Shown here one piece after another: positions 47,801-62,800 of a DNA stretch of 64,000 nt. The stretch lies in assembly GCF_902459465.1 (NCBI RefSeq), contig NW_022985731.1, positions 1 through 64,000 of the forward strand, read 5' to 3'. This stretch comes from Asterias rubens. Taxonomy: Eukaryota; Echinodermata; Asteroidea; Forcipulatida; Asteriidae. How positions within the stretch are numbered: position 1 is the stretch's first letter; every line of letters starts with the position of its first letter. A program made the position numbers and the translations under genes. The notes beneath the pieces are model-generated. The model searched no databases and was not told where the DNA came from. It saw nothing but the letters and a program-made list of their open reading frames with translations.

Positions 47801-50800
47801 GGAAGTGAAACAATGGCAGGGTTACCAACTGAGCTTATCTGGATCTTTGGTTTATTTTACATTTCGTCTCATTTCGTAATAAATTTCTTATATTATTCCA
47901 AAAAGGATTACAAAATACCCATAACCCCGCGGAAGGGTAACAACAATATTAAACATATACCAGTTGCAGAGTAGGTCATGACGGAAGAGTTAGCCAAAGC
48001 CTCAATGTTGAACACAAAAAAACAAATTATTTTGAACATTGATTTATTTTAGCAGACGTACACATATACTTGGCTTAGTAGGGCCACTGATTTTCCGTTT
48101 CAGAAAAGTGCAAATTCCGTTTGGCAAAAACATGAATTCCGTTTCAGGCACAAAAAATTCCGTTTCATGTTTTTTTAATAAGATAAAAGGTTGTTTAATA
48201 CCCAGGGACACACTTATAAAAATCAATTTGAGATAAGTTGCACTGTTGACTTCGTAAAATGTTCATTTGAACTGACAAATTTCAAAAAAATACTTTTTTT
48301 TATAATTGTGGATTATTTTGTATACTGCTGTTCTAAAAAGGTTGCACTGTGACTGCAGTATCAATGCACATGATGTGATAGACTTGATTCCAAGTCTAAA
48401 ACTGCAGTTGATTCTCTGCATCAGCCACATTGTAGGCTAATGACAGGAGTGTATCCACAAGAGGGCGCTGTTTCAGCATGATCAAAGACTTGGGAACAAG
48501 TCTATGGACGTGACCATTCTCCATCCACAAACAAAATGTCAGCCATTTTGTTTTCGCTTTGGCGACAGAATGTTGACAGTTTACGGTTTTATTTTAGACC
48601 TTTCCGAGATGAAAAAACATTGTATGTGTTCTTATAGATCATAGGTAAGCTAGTTTGTGTATTATTGTTGGTAAAAGAGAGGGAGAAAATGCAATTTGGG
48701 TGAACAAAAAATGTTTAAAACGTGCCGCGAATAATGCCCTTCGCTTAACCATGTTAACAACGTGTGTACATCATGTGTGTAAACATTGAGGATGGTGTGA
48801 AGTAGAACAGAATGATCCACGGTTACGATCTCGTACTTTTTAATGGTCTGATTTCTGATGCCTTTTTAGTTTAACAAAAAGAATCTTAATAAAGAATGCA
48901 ATTTCAATAGTTTTGGCGTCAAGAAAAAAAAAAAAAAAAAAAAATCAAATTTTCTGAAATCCCGTTTTCCGTTTCAAAGGGCGGATTCCGCGAATTCCGT
49001 CCGTTTTCCGCGATCGCGGAAAATCAGTGGCCCTAGCTTAGATATAATAAACATCTTCGCTTCCTCTCGCATGTTTTTCTCTGAGCAGATTATGACCAGT
49101 ATTTTGGAAAGCGAGGCCGTGCAGCCATCCCGAATGCTCTCGGTATCACACAGTTCCGTGTCTTTAGCGACATTGACCATCGGGGTGGCAGGTCAATAGT
49201 CAATGCGTCTGACGACAATGCGGATCACTGGAGTAATGAAGCATCGAACACACAAGCAACTTATGACCTGATCTTGGTAGACGGCGATTCCATTCGCTTT
49301 TGGGTAGAGGCTCAAGATATCGCCGGTCACTTCGTGAGGGACAGTGTGTTAGTTCATGCTGATTCTTCACCACCAATCATTGAAGATTTCTGGCTGGTTC
49401 GGGGAGATGATGTGAATATTGCAGTTCATAATTCAGTCGACTTGCACGATTTGAGGTAAGATGTACCTGTACTACACTTGGAAATATTTAAATAACCAAT
49501 AGTTGGATCTTTTCCCTTTCCTGAAACACTCCATTAACCTGGACTATACATATACAGACAGATTTACGCAAACCAAGCAGTGCACAGTTATAACAGTGAT
49601 GTCCACCATTCCTCAAAATGGCTTACTGTGTTAATGAAGGGGTGCGCCCGGTGTTCCTGGGTGTGGCTGCTGTATGCGCCGTAGCACCTTGTAAACCCTT
49701 AGAAGGTGCTAAATAATTTGCTCTCAGAATTCATCACTGCATGCAATAACGTATCATTCTGAAAGTTTGTATATACATGTATTCAGTACCTTGAGTTGGT
49801 ACCTTGTTTGGTAGATACGTGAGCTATATAAGACTATGTTTTCTGTGGCCTCTATTCGATATGGAGGAATGATCTATTAGAAGTTAAAGGCAGTGGACAC
49901 TATTGGTAATTACTCAAAATAATTATCAGCATAAAACCTCACTTGGTAACAAGTAATGGGGAGAGGTTGCTAATATACAACAATGTGAGAAACGGCTCCC
50001 TCAGAAGGGACGTAGTTTTCGTGAAAGAAGTAATTTTCCACGAATTTGATTTCGAGACCTCAAGTTTAGAATTTGAGGTCTCGAAATCAAGCATCTAAAA
50101 GCACACAACTTCGTGTGACAATGGTGCTTTTTTCTTTCATAGTTATCTCGCAACTCCGACGACCAATTGAGCTCAAATTTTCACCGGTTTGTTATTTTAT
50201 GCATATGTTACGATACACTATGTGAGAAGACTGGTCTTAGACAAATACCAACAATGTCCAATGTCTTTAAATAGATGTCTTCAAAAATATGCCTTTGAGT
50301 TGATTAAACTCATGTGACTGATGAACATTTTTGAAAAATTTGTTCTCTGCTCTATGTTGGGGGATTCTATTTTCTTCCCCCAGATCCATTCGAAAAAAAA
50401 GAGAGACAAGTCTATTCATTTTTCATTTTCTCTATCAGCGTGGAGTTTAGGACCTACGACATACACAGTGGGGTTCGAACCATTGAGTGGCGTCTATTTG
50501 ACAACCACACTGGGAGCGAGGTTGAACACGGGAGTCAGACAGTTGCTGCAGTCAAGGTTGACAAGGTAAAAGAAAATACATCTGCTTTGCCCATATCAAC
50601 AGTTTTGGTAAAACTGTTGGTGAAAGCCATGAATCAAAGGAGAACTTATTAAATTATATTTCTGGGTATACTCAGTTAATGTTTAAATAATTGTTAATGT
50701 GTCGTGGAAGGGCAGATAAGAGCACTGAACTCAAGCTCTGGTGTTTCTGAACAGCAGAGAGTGTGGGTTCGAATCCTGGTCATGACACTTGTGTCATTGA

Positions 50801-53800
50801 GCAAGACACTTTACTGTAATTGCTTCTCTCAACTCAGGGCTAAAATGGGTAGATGTGAGGGCAGAGATGGTTCTTGTGGTTGATTTAGCTTAGTAGCGCA
50901 TATTTGTTGCACATGCTGTATCCCAAGGGAGGTGAGATGGTTTAAGGAATGAAACGGTGACCAAGGGGCAATCATGTTGGAAGCGCTTTGAGACGCCCTT
51001 CGGGTTGGAAAAGTGCTATAATATAAAAACTGGTTGTTACTATCATTATTGTTTTTTCCTAGGAGAATGAAGACTGTGATCCAGTAACGTGTATGTGTGT
51101 CCCTGGCGGTGACTGCTATAATACAGACTACGGGTTCAAACCTACATTCCACATTGGTGTTCATGACTTTGACTACTATATTATGCTGACGGTTACCAAC
51201 CATGCTAGACTGGTGACATCTCAAACAATCAAGGTAGGATTTAAGAATAGTTCGTCGAACAAGTAAACTGAAGCCGAGCTAAGTGGAAATTGTATTGAAC
51301 TTAAAAGGTACTGAACCCTATTGGTTACTACTCAAAATAATGGCTCCCTCTGAAGTAACAACATTTTTGAGAAAGAGGTAATTTCTCACTCAATTATTGA
51401 AAGGCTTCAGGCCTGAAACCTTTTCTAAGCATCTGAAAGCACAAATGCAACAATAATAGATTTGATAGATTTCTTATTTTATGCAAATGTCGAGACAAAC
51501 CAAGTGAGAACACTGGTACGTTTTTGACAACTAGCACAATGTGTAAAGTGCCTTTAAATTACTACAAATAACATTCAATCGAAAACCTACCTGTTTAGAT
51601 CACAGTGGACACATCGCCCCCTCAAGCTGGTGTGGTGCATGATGGGATGCCCGGGTCAGGTGAGGTCGATTTTCAAGAGGGCAATGACCTCGCTGCTCAC
51701 TGGGAAGGATTCTTTGACAAGGAGAGTGGAGTCAAGTTTTACGAGTATCTTTATGACGACACATGCTGGAATGATGCAGACATGGTACCTTCCATAAGAG
51801 ACACTGTAAGTCTTTAGAACCAAATCATATCAAGTCAATATCAAAGTAAACGAGGGTCTGGGTACTTTTTGTCTGACACAAAACACAATGTCCACAGATT
51901 TACATTAACCTTACACGGTTTGAAGAAAATAGCGGTAGAAAGTTGTCCTTCAAATATTATAGGTTATATATTAAACTTCAACAGGTTAATCAGTTTATAT
52001 ATATGGTGGTGCTTACACCGCCAGCAATTATTTCGTTAGCAAAAAGCGATTCTGTAATGTTCCTTTAATATTGACCTTAAAACAGTTAATTTACTTGTTT
52101 ATTTTTTTGCTTGACGATAACAACCCCTATACATAGATGACAAGAACTACCGTTACACATGCAAGTTGGACAGCGCCCTCAAGAGGCATGTACTTCATCA
52201 CAGTTATCGCCTACAACCGCGCCTTAGAGCCGTCTGTTCCTATCTGTTCTGACGGTGTCATGATCGACACTAGCCCACCAGAGTTGTCTAATATCTCAAT
52301 CAGTGATGTTCGAATGAGGCCCGGTCTTGCCAAGGATAACGAGGGCCGTGTGTGGTTCATCAATGAACATCGAATGAAGACTGAACTACTGAACGTGTCT
52401 GACATGTGCAGGTAATATTTCTCATGCAAGTAGCTTCCGAAATACATGAAAAAACGTTTTGGTTTCATTGCTACAACGCCTGCAAAAAATCATTCATAGT
52501 TTGACATTTCAACCCCTATAGCAGAGACTTCCTTGAAGACTAAAAGAAACACTCCGCTAGGGTTGAAACGTCAGGCCCTGAACTTTTTTTTTTCTTCATT
52601 TATACCATCAGTCCTTTTGGTTAATTTTTTTTGCAACAGCTAATTCCATTTACTCATGTATTTCGATAATCTGTACTTTGGATGCATGGAGGATCGCTAG
52701 GTTTTTCTTCTTCAGTTAAATGAGTGAACCTCTTGCTCTTACTTACAAGCCTGTTCGTGCTTAATAGACTATACTTGGTGAAATAGCATTGCAACATAAC
52801 TTGTAGGAAAGCATCGACCGATTTCACGAAACGCTAAGTTTCATCCTATATCTCGAGTTGGGACGAGTAACTCATCCGAACTTAGAAATGGTTCAGTGCG
52901 TTCTAAATTCTATGGATATGGAAAGTAACTCGTCCTAAGTCCTAAGAATGTTCCGAAGTTAGGAAGAGTCTGGTTAAAGAGGGTCTATGTATTTTTTGTA
53001 GGACAAAAAAACACAATGTCAACAAATTAACACTAAACATGTTTGTAGATAATGAGGGTAGAAAGCTTCCTTGAAAATATTAGTTGCTGAGGTGCTGTAG
53101 TTTTTTGAGAAATGAGTAAAAACAATGTCATGAAAATAATTTTCGTCTCGGTGATCATGAGACGAAAACTATTTTAACATGTAAAAATGTATTTGCATGA
53201 CATTGTTTTACTCATTTCTCAAAAAACTACAGCACCTCAGCAACTAATATTTTAAGGTACGCTTTCTACTATCATTATCTTCAAATGGTGTAAGTTTAAT
53301 GTAAATCTGTGGACGTTGTGTTTTGTACCCAGATCTTTTAAATTGACTGCAGTTTTAGATAAAACTTTACTTTAGTTGTGGTGGGATGGACAACAAGATT
53401 GTTAATCAATGATCACGTCTTTTCTCTGCTTTCAGGTCTAAAGCAACTGTAGTGAGCGATATAACGGTGTACCCAGGCCAAGAAATCCTAAATGATTCAG
53501 TCTCGATTATTGGAGAAGACATTAACTGTCAGTGGACGTCTGGCATTCAAGAGAAGTTCTTTCTTCCTACACACAAACATGTGAGAATGCATATTGCTTG
53601 TCTTTATTTGGCACAAAACCAATGGATTTAGCTTATTAAATGTACAGATATTTCTTAAAAGTCAAAGACAAACTACACTCTAGTTGCAGACAGTGGTTGA
53701 ATTGATTGATACATTAAATCGAAATGTTATAGTTAACTTTGCAGGGGTGGATTTCACAAAGGTAGTCCTAACTTAGGACTAGTCCTAGGCAATGCTAAGA

Positions 53801-56800
53801 GATAGGGGTTGGTCCTAAGTAAGGACCAGTAACTCATCCTAACTTAGGACTGGTCCTATCTCTTAGCATTGCCTAGGACTAGTCCTAAGTTAGGACTACC
53901 TTTGTGAAATCCACCCCAGTACATTCTAATAAGCACGTCTATTGTCTCGGCAGAGGCTTACATGTCAAACTTTTCAGCAAAGAAGAAACTTCTTTTAAGA
54001 CAAGCTCTGGTACAACATGAATTCATTCTAAGTATGACGTATCTATGTGAAAGCTTTTTTAAGACTGCAAATCAGATGAAAAGTATATTCCAACATGCAC
54101 CAATGTTTTTATGTTTCGAACTTGATGTAATTAATAATCTTTGGTTTTAATTCCAGATTATCTTATCTTGGTCGGGGAGTGACGAAGATAGCTCAATTTT
54201 CGACTACGAGATCGGTCTAAGCAGTGACCCATCCAATCCGACCCCTGACCTTGTGACCTTCATGTCAGCATCAGGTCATAATCGTTTGGTGATGTATCAT
54301 CCCCACATCAGCCAGGGAAATGTTTTCTTTCTGGTTGTGAAAGCTATCAACAAAGCACAGTTGGCTCATTCTAAGGTATGTATTGCTAAAAAAACAACAA
54401 GTGTCATCATTCTTGAAGAAATTTGCTTTCGATAAACTCGCCAACAAATTGAGAGAATGGAACAGTTATATAAAGGTACTGGACGCGTTTTGGTAACTAT
54501 TCAAAATATTTATAGGCACAAAAACTTACTTAGTAGCGAGCAACAGAGAGCTGTTGATAGTATAAAACATTATGAGAAACAGCTCCCTCTGAAGCAAGCT
54601 CTGAAGTAACACAGTTTTTGAGAAAGACTGAGGTAATTTGTTACTATCAATATTTAAAAAAACTCTGAAAAAGACTTAAGGACTTCAAATGTGTGCTAAA
54701 AGGTTGTTTTTTTTTCCTCAATGAGATTGAATGAGTTTAAATGTATTGAACTTTGTTTTCCAATTGCAGTTTGTTGGACCTATCATCGTGGACACCACAC
54801 CACCCATGTTTGTTGGCCGCATTCTCGTTCATTTGGACGGCGAGTATTTGGTGACTGAATGGGGTGACGACGGCTTCACGGACAATGAGGATGCAGGTCT
54901 TTCATATCAAGTTTGCATTGGTGAGATGCTCGAAAGAGTAAAATAAATGTTTTGTTGGTTGCCTGAAGATGGGTAAACCAGCTGATTCCTGACAGCTGAT
55001 TCTGCAATCGTAAACTTTATGCAGACCCTTTCTGGTCTACCTATAACTAAGTTAAACATTCTTAATGCTATGATTGATCTCATAACAGTTGTGAAAGACC
55101 ATTATTCTCACTTGATGTATCCCAACATATGCAGAAATTAACAAATCTGTGAAAGTTTTTACTCAATTGGTCTTCGCAGTTGCAATAAAATAATGAAAGA
55201 AAAAAAATTAATTGTTGCACAAGTTCATGTGCTTTCAGATGCCTAAAGCCTTATTATTCGGGTGAGAAATTACCTCTTTCTCACAATGTTGTATACTACA
55301 ACAGCTCTCCATTGCTGCAAATAAATGTTTATGCTAAACGTTTTGAGTGATTAACAATAGTGTTTGAGCAGGTTCACCTCTACATATTTTTTACTTACAC
55401 TCGTTTGCAGACAGGCGTTCGAGAGTCGCGCTGAACCATTAATTATTGAATTAAGTGCATGAAAAGTTTGACGCCTGAAACAAGTAGGAGCGACTGGATG
55501 CTAGGAGTTGAAAGATTGACTGTTGCAGTCATACAGAACGACTCTGGAGTGCCTTGGTTTCAGACATCGATCTTTCATGAGCTGAGCCAATGTAAATGTT
55601 ATGTTTACCTCGCCTGTCTGAAACCAAAATTGAATTGGGTCGACCAAGAGTCGCTCCTAATCTATTTGGTTTGGCGCAACTCTGGAGCGCCTGTCACAAC
55701 CGGGTGTTAGATATTTGGTAGTGAAGACAATGTTCAATGGTCCCAGCCTATTTTCTATACCATCCGCCCGGGTAATAGTTAAAAAAGCAGGACAGTTCTT
55801 TTCAGAACTCAGAAGTCTCCCGAACCCCCTACTCAGCGGTAGTAGAATAAAGCAAGACAGTTCTCTAAGAACAAACTCTACCTGGCAAGTAGATACACAC
55901 ATGGTGTTACCGCAAACCAGATATACATTGATACCTCACCATGCAATGCCTCAAATCCTATATTATGAAGACAACGTTCTTTTTTCGCTTTAGGACACAC
56001 TAGAGGAGGCACTGAGTTCGTCTCATATCGATCCCAGAAAGAATACGTCATCGGTCCGTGTGAATCCCAAACCTTCTGTGCGGCCTTCCTATTGGTTGAT
56101 CTAAGCTGGTATCTCCATGGTGATCATGAATATTACATCTCAGTCAAAGCGGAGAATAGTGCCGGACTATCGACAGTAGGAACCTCGTCTGTGTACAGGC
56201 ATATCGTGCAATTGCCGTCCCAGGGGGTCGTGCTGGATGTTCCACCATCTGCGGCAGGAGTTGACTTTGGGGTATGTTCCTTACAATCAGTTGAGCAAAA
56301 GGATGTTCTTCTCAGGAAAAAGGAAATGATATAGAAAAAGGAAATGGATATTGTTGCATTTTTTTTTTTTTTATATCTCTACTTTATCTGAAGGAAACTG
56401 TAAAGTAAAACAGTCCATGATTTCCAATGGAAGGCATTCAAATATTTGGGTTATGTGGGCCAAAAAGTGGAGTCACAAAAGCTACCCCTCAAACTATCAC
56501 ATTGAATGCTGACGAAACCATTTAATAACTTAGTGTTATGACAATGATTAAGTAGAGGCTAGTGTACGGACAGTGCGTAAGTTTGCCTGATTATCCATCT
56601 AAATTAAATCCAATAGTTATGTCTTCTAACATGCAAGCTTGTAATTAAAAAAAAAAAAATTCTGTATATGCTCAATTGTACCTAGCTGAATTGTCTCTAC
56701 AGTTTTTACAGGATTGAGGTCTTCATGCACCTTTTTGATTTCTATTTTGCTTAGTTTTATTGGTGTACTTTTTAAAAACTGTTTCTGTGTAATTTTCTGG

Positions 56801-59800
56801 TCCTGGAGAGAGCGCAGTACAAACTCAATAAATTTGTATTATTATTATATTAATTTTGAATTTTACCGACACACCGATGTGTGTTAGCACTGTATACTCA
56901 CTACTTTACCCCGAGTCCTGTGAAAAAAAAACCCACAGGCATGTTACTCGGTTGGGATTCGAACCCAGGACCCTTGCAATTTTAGAGCCGTGTCTTACCA
57001 TTTAGACGACTGAGGTTGCCCGGTAGCTAGAGAGGCAGTTCGAATCCTATGTTTTTGGCAGCGGGTACCGCAACGATATAAGAGATGTTAAATTTATTTT
57101 TGATAACTAGGTTGTTAAGGACATCGACGTACAGATGGATCAGTCAAAACTCTCCGCTCAGTGGTTCGGATTTGAACATCCCCATCTTGACATCAATTAT
57201 GAAGTAGCCGTAAGAACAGGAGAAGAGGGTTTATACGACGTCAGCAATGGCTTCGTTGACGTCGGCAATGCAACGTCCTACGAGTTAGACGGACTTGATC
57301 TGACACCACTCATGGTAAAACCTAGAGCTGATATGCCTTGTAAATGATGTAGCGTTACATTCATAGTATTGAAATATTGAATTATGAAAACCTTGGTCCA
57401 ACCTTTGAATGATTAAAGGCAGTGGACGTTATTGGTAATTACTCAAAATAATTATCAGCATTAAACCTCACTTGGTAAAGAGTAATGGGGAGAGGTTGAT
57501 AGTATAAAACATTGTGAGAAACGGCTCCCTCTGAAGTGGAGTAGTTTTCAAGTAAGAAGTAATTTTCCACGAATTTGATTTCGAGACCTCAAGTTTAGAA
57601 CTTGAGGTCTCGAAATCAACCATCTAAATGCACACAACTTCGTGTGACTATAGGGTGTTTTTTCTTCCATTATTATCTCGTAACTTTGATGACCGATTGA
57701 GCTCAAATTTTCACAGGTTAGTTATTTTATGCATATGTTGAGATACACCAACTGTGAAGGCTAGTCTTTGACAATTACCAATAGTGTCCACTGCCTTTAA
57801 GCGTATGCGGGATGGTTCTTAAAGACAGTGGACACTATTGGTAATTGTCAAAGACTAGTCTTCTCACTTGGTGTATCTCAACATATGCATACAAAAACAA
57901 ACCTGTGAAGATTTGAGCTCAATTGGTCGTCGGAGTTGCGAGATAATAATGGAAGAAAAAACACCCTCGTCAAACGAAGTTGTGTGCTTGATTTCGGGAC
58001 CTCAGATTCTAAATCTGAGGTCTCAAAATCAAATTCGTGGAAAATTACTTCTTCCTCATAAACTACGTTTATTTAGAGGGAGCTGTTTCTCACAATGTTT
58101 TATACCATCAACATCTCCCCATTACTCGTTACCAAGTAAGGTTTTATGCCAATAATTATTTTGAGTAATAACCAATAGTGTCCACTGCCTTAATAAATAA
58201 CCCCATATCGTAATTTTTATCGTTTCATTAAATCCAGAACTACAGATTTTGTTAGCAGTTTTTGTGCAATTCAGTTTTTAACTGGGATACATGTTTTAAT
58301 GAACCATTTTTTAATAAGAATTGAATTTATTTGTAACTCGTTGGGCTAGATCTATGCCACATTTCTGCCCTTTTAAGTCAACTCCACAAGTAATATTGAC
58401 TTTGCCGAAATAGCATACACACCAGCCCAATTGTAATTTTTGTTATGACAAATTGTAACAGTGGACAACTATTTTATGGACTTTTATTAGACCTATTACT
58501 TCACCGTCCGGGCAACATCTGAAACAGGAAGCGTCATCGTGACGTCAGACGGTATCAAGGTCATCCCAGAGGGTCAACTCCTAGAAGGTGCATTGATCAA
58601 AGATGGACTCGGATGTGATCCTGCGAACAGTAAGATTTTGAGCTAATTCTTAAACTTAAAGAATTGTTGGGTTTTAAAGACACTGGACACCTTCGGCAAT
58701 TGTCAAAGACCAATCTTCTCACTTGGTGTATCTCATCGTATGCATAAAATAACAAACCTGTGAAAATTTGAGCTCAATTGTTTGTCGAAGTTGTGAGATA
58801 ATAATGAAAGAAAGCAACACCCTTGTCACACGAACTTGTGTGCTTTCAGATGCTTGACTTCGAGACCTCAAATTCTAAACCTGAGGTCTCAAGATCAAAT
58901 TCAAGGAAACTTACTTTATCGAAAACTACATCACTTCAGAGGGAGCCGTTTCTCGCAGTGTTTTATACTATCAACCTCTCCCTATTACTCGTTACCAAGA
59001 AAGGTTTTATGCAAACAATTATTTTTAGTAATTACCAATAGTGTCCACTGCCTTTAAGACATGTTTAAGGTATGTTTTTTTCAAGTATTATCGTTTCCAT
59101 TAGTATGGGTAAGGCAAGGCTGAAATTAGGATTGTCTAAAATAAATTTGGGATTTGATTTGAGGCATTGCATGTTTGATGAGAGGTATCGATATCTATTT
59201 GGTTGTGAGTATCTACTTGCCAGGTAGTGTTTGTTCATTAGAGAACTGTCTTGCTGTATTGTACTACCGCGGAGTATATATTTTTTTTTTCATTGCCTTT
59301 TGTTTGGTGTTATAATTTTGTTGATTGTCTCGTTTTGGTGTTTGTCATTGTTTGTTTTTGTTGTTCTTATTGTACAATGTAATTTTGCTGTATTTTGCTT
59401 ACTCTTTTTTATTAGCTGAATGTTTTTAATATGTAAAACACTGTACAGCGTTTTGAGATTTTTTATGTAAGACGCGTTATTAAAAATAAATTATTATTAT
59501 TATTATTTATCGGATTGTTCGGGAGACTTCTCAGTTCTAAAAAGAACTGTACTGGTTTTTAACTACTACCTGGGCGGAAGGAATAGACAATTGGCTGTGG
59601 TTACTACTTTAACTTAATGGATTGCTACATGTATTAACTTCACTACCGGGGAGTGGGTTCTCAATGGTCTTAACGTTTCGACTAGTTTGCTCCAGTCATC
59701 ATCAGTAGACTGAAGAGATGTATATGAGAGGAGTGTCTTAAAAATCCTGACAGTAATAATTGTAACTTACTATATCTGTGTTGGTTTTTATAGCCATCTT

Positions 59801-62800
59801 AATATTTTGACAACTATATTTTGTACTTTTGACATGCTCCCCATATCTTAATATTTGTTTAAACTGTAATTTTATTCTTGTTGTCTATTGTTGTTATGCC
59901 TCTCTTGTATGTATTGTGTAGTCTCCTTTACACAGGGAAGACAAATTTCATGTTTATCGTATAGCGTTCAGGACAATAAATTTTGTTAATCTTTAATTTT
60001 AAACTATTCCTCTTCAGTAACCACACCCACTGGGTTATCTCATCACTCAACCGCCCCATCTCAACACTGTGAGGATGACATCACATACCAGCCCTCTACG
60101 TCTGGTATCTCCGCCCGATGGAGCATCCCGGTCATGTTACGGCCCTTTGTAACCAATGTCTTATGGGCAGTGGAACATGAGATTCTGACTCGACATGGTA
60201 TTATTTAGCTTATCTTTACTTATATACTTTAGAAACACAATTTCTCAACTAAATTTAAGGCACTGGATACGTTTGGTTAATTGTCAAAGACAAGTATTCT
60301 CACTTGGTGTATCCCAACATATGCATCAAATTAATAACTTGTGACAATTTGGGCTCAAGTGGTCATCGAAGTTGCAAGAGAATAATGAAAAAATACCCTT
60401 GTTGCATTGCTTTGTGTGCTTATGTATAGTAAAAGGTTTCAGCTGAAGTATTTATTGTTTGAGTGAGAAATTACCTCTTTCAAAAAAACTACGTTACTTC
60501 AGGGGGAGTCGTTTCTCACAATGTTTTATACTATCAACAGCTCTCCATTGCTCGTTACCAAGTACCGTAAGGTTTATGCCAACAATTATTTTGAGTAATT
60601 ACCAATAGTGTCCAGTAGAGGGCCTTTAAGGAATCTGGCTAGGCTCCTTGAAAATAACGTGAGTGTTTTATATCTTAAGGGTTCACAGTCAATTAAGGAA
60701 TGTTTTATTCTGTTTCACTTAAATGTTCCTCGAAATGCCGGCTCTTATGGAAAGCTCTCATTGAAATTCCAGTTGAGATGTGTTGCATTAGAATTATAAC
60801 AAACATTTCAAGTTTACTTTTCAGAATTCCAGTTTAATCAACGAATGTTTCTGTTGTCGTGTTTACCTTTGTTGAATTATTAATGCTGAGATATTATATC
60901 ATTTCTTTTTTGGTTTTATTTTAGATGTGGACAATAGCTCATCAGAGTGGGTCACATTATTGGACTATCAAGATCTAGGAATGGCGTTCAACCATTTGGA
61001 TGTAAGCCTTGGGTTACATGACGGAGCGCGTCTGAGATCAAAGGTAATCAAGACTCATAGTTTCAGGAACGGTACTTCCAATAATTGTCAAAGATTAGTC
61101 GTTGATCGCATTATACTCTTCCTAACTTAGGATTAATCTTGGGACCCAGCGGCCGATTTCACAAAACGCTAGGATTGATCCTATCTCGAGTTAGGACGAC
61201 TAACCTGTCCTAACTGAGGATGGGTTCAATGCATCCTACGTCTTTGGATAGGAAATTTAACTCGTCCTAAGTCCTAAGATTAATCCTAAGTTAGGATGAG
61301 TTTGGTGAAATCAACGGCTGGACGAATTAGGTTCTGTGACTCGTCCTCACTCGAGATAGGATTAATCCTAGCGTTTCGAGAAATCGGCTGCTGTATCCCC
61401 ACTCGGTACAACCCAATACATACATAAAACACCAAACCTGCACAAATTGTGGATCAGTTGGTCACTATCTTTGTAATTAATTAACAAAATTAACAAATGT
61501 GTGCTGATGCTTAAGACTCCATGCCTGAGGAAGCCTTTCACCGATCCAAATATATATAGAGTGAAAAATTACCGGCTCTTTCCCTATAAAACTGTATCTT
61601 CAAGAGAGGTTTTTCTAAAAAATGTGTATATTATCAACGGCAAGTAAGTTTTATGATCATTTTGTGCAGTAATTACCAGAATTAAACACTGCTTTCAAGC
61701 ATCCAGTATTTCAAAACCATTACTCTAGTTTGAAATTTTTCAATATGTATTTGTTAAGAACTTAGAATATGAGTTGTATTTTTAAAGTTTGCATTCATGT
61801 GTATATCATTCAAGTGTTTTTGTTGATGATTGAAATCAACCTTGTGCGTTTTTAGAAAAGCTTGTTTGATCCATGATTTATTAGGTCCAATCTCAAAAAA
61901 GAGTGAAAGGGATCGAGTTTTAGGAGGAAATAAGTTTGTAGAAAAGAAAACCAGGCCCTCAGAAATATAAATAAAACAATAAACTTCAAGACAGTATGAT
62001 TGGAATCACAAGTTAAATACAATGCTTCTTCTTGTTCTTTTGTCTAAACTCTGAACCAAGGTGACAACAAAAATTAAAATCTGTAGTTTAGTGACTTCAA
62101 GCCACTACTTTCCTTGTCGAGGTCTCTGATTTCCTGCTTACCCTTTTAATATCTGTATTTAGGACAGTCGTCATGTTGTATTACAACACTGAAAACTAGA
62201 CAAAATGATTGGTGTATGTACAAATATCAACTGTTCGTGTTTGCCACAGGTTCAATTCTGCCATGGGAGTGTCTGCTTTCAGCCTATGATAAGTGACGGG
62301 TTCTGGGTACTATCTCAGCCGCCTGTTGTAGGTGACGTCACAATTAATGACATCGAGACAGATTCAACAAGTACAAATCTCCACGTGGCCTTCCAGACAT
62401 TTGAGCATGCATACATTGACCATGATAGACAGTTAGAGTTGATGGATTTCTACGAGTGGACTATCGCTGAGGATGGGGAACACAGTGCTGTACTGAGTGA
62501 ATGGAAACGCATCGATGATTTGAACATCATTGGTGAGACGGTATGTTGAAACTCCTTTTTAAACCTCCTTTTCCGTTTTTGTTGGTTTGTTGACAACTTC
62601 AGTCGCTTCAGTAAGAAAAGGCAAAAAGTCAACGTTATCACTACAAGAAATTGTTGGATTTTTTTTAAATACTGTTTTTAATTTTTAAAGGCTCGATTCA
62701 CTGCATCGTTGGATGGACATCTCGACCACGACACGTGTCTCCGTATGGCTGTGAGGGGCCACAACAAAGCTGGTCTTTCATCCATAGTGAGCACAGAGGT

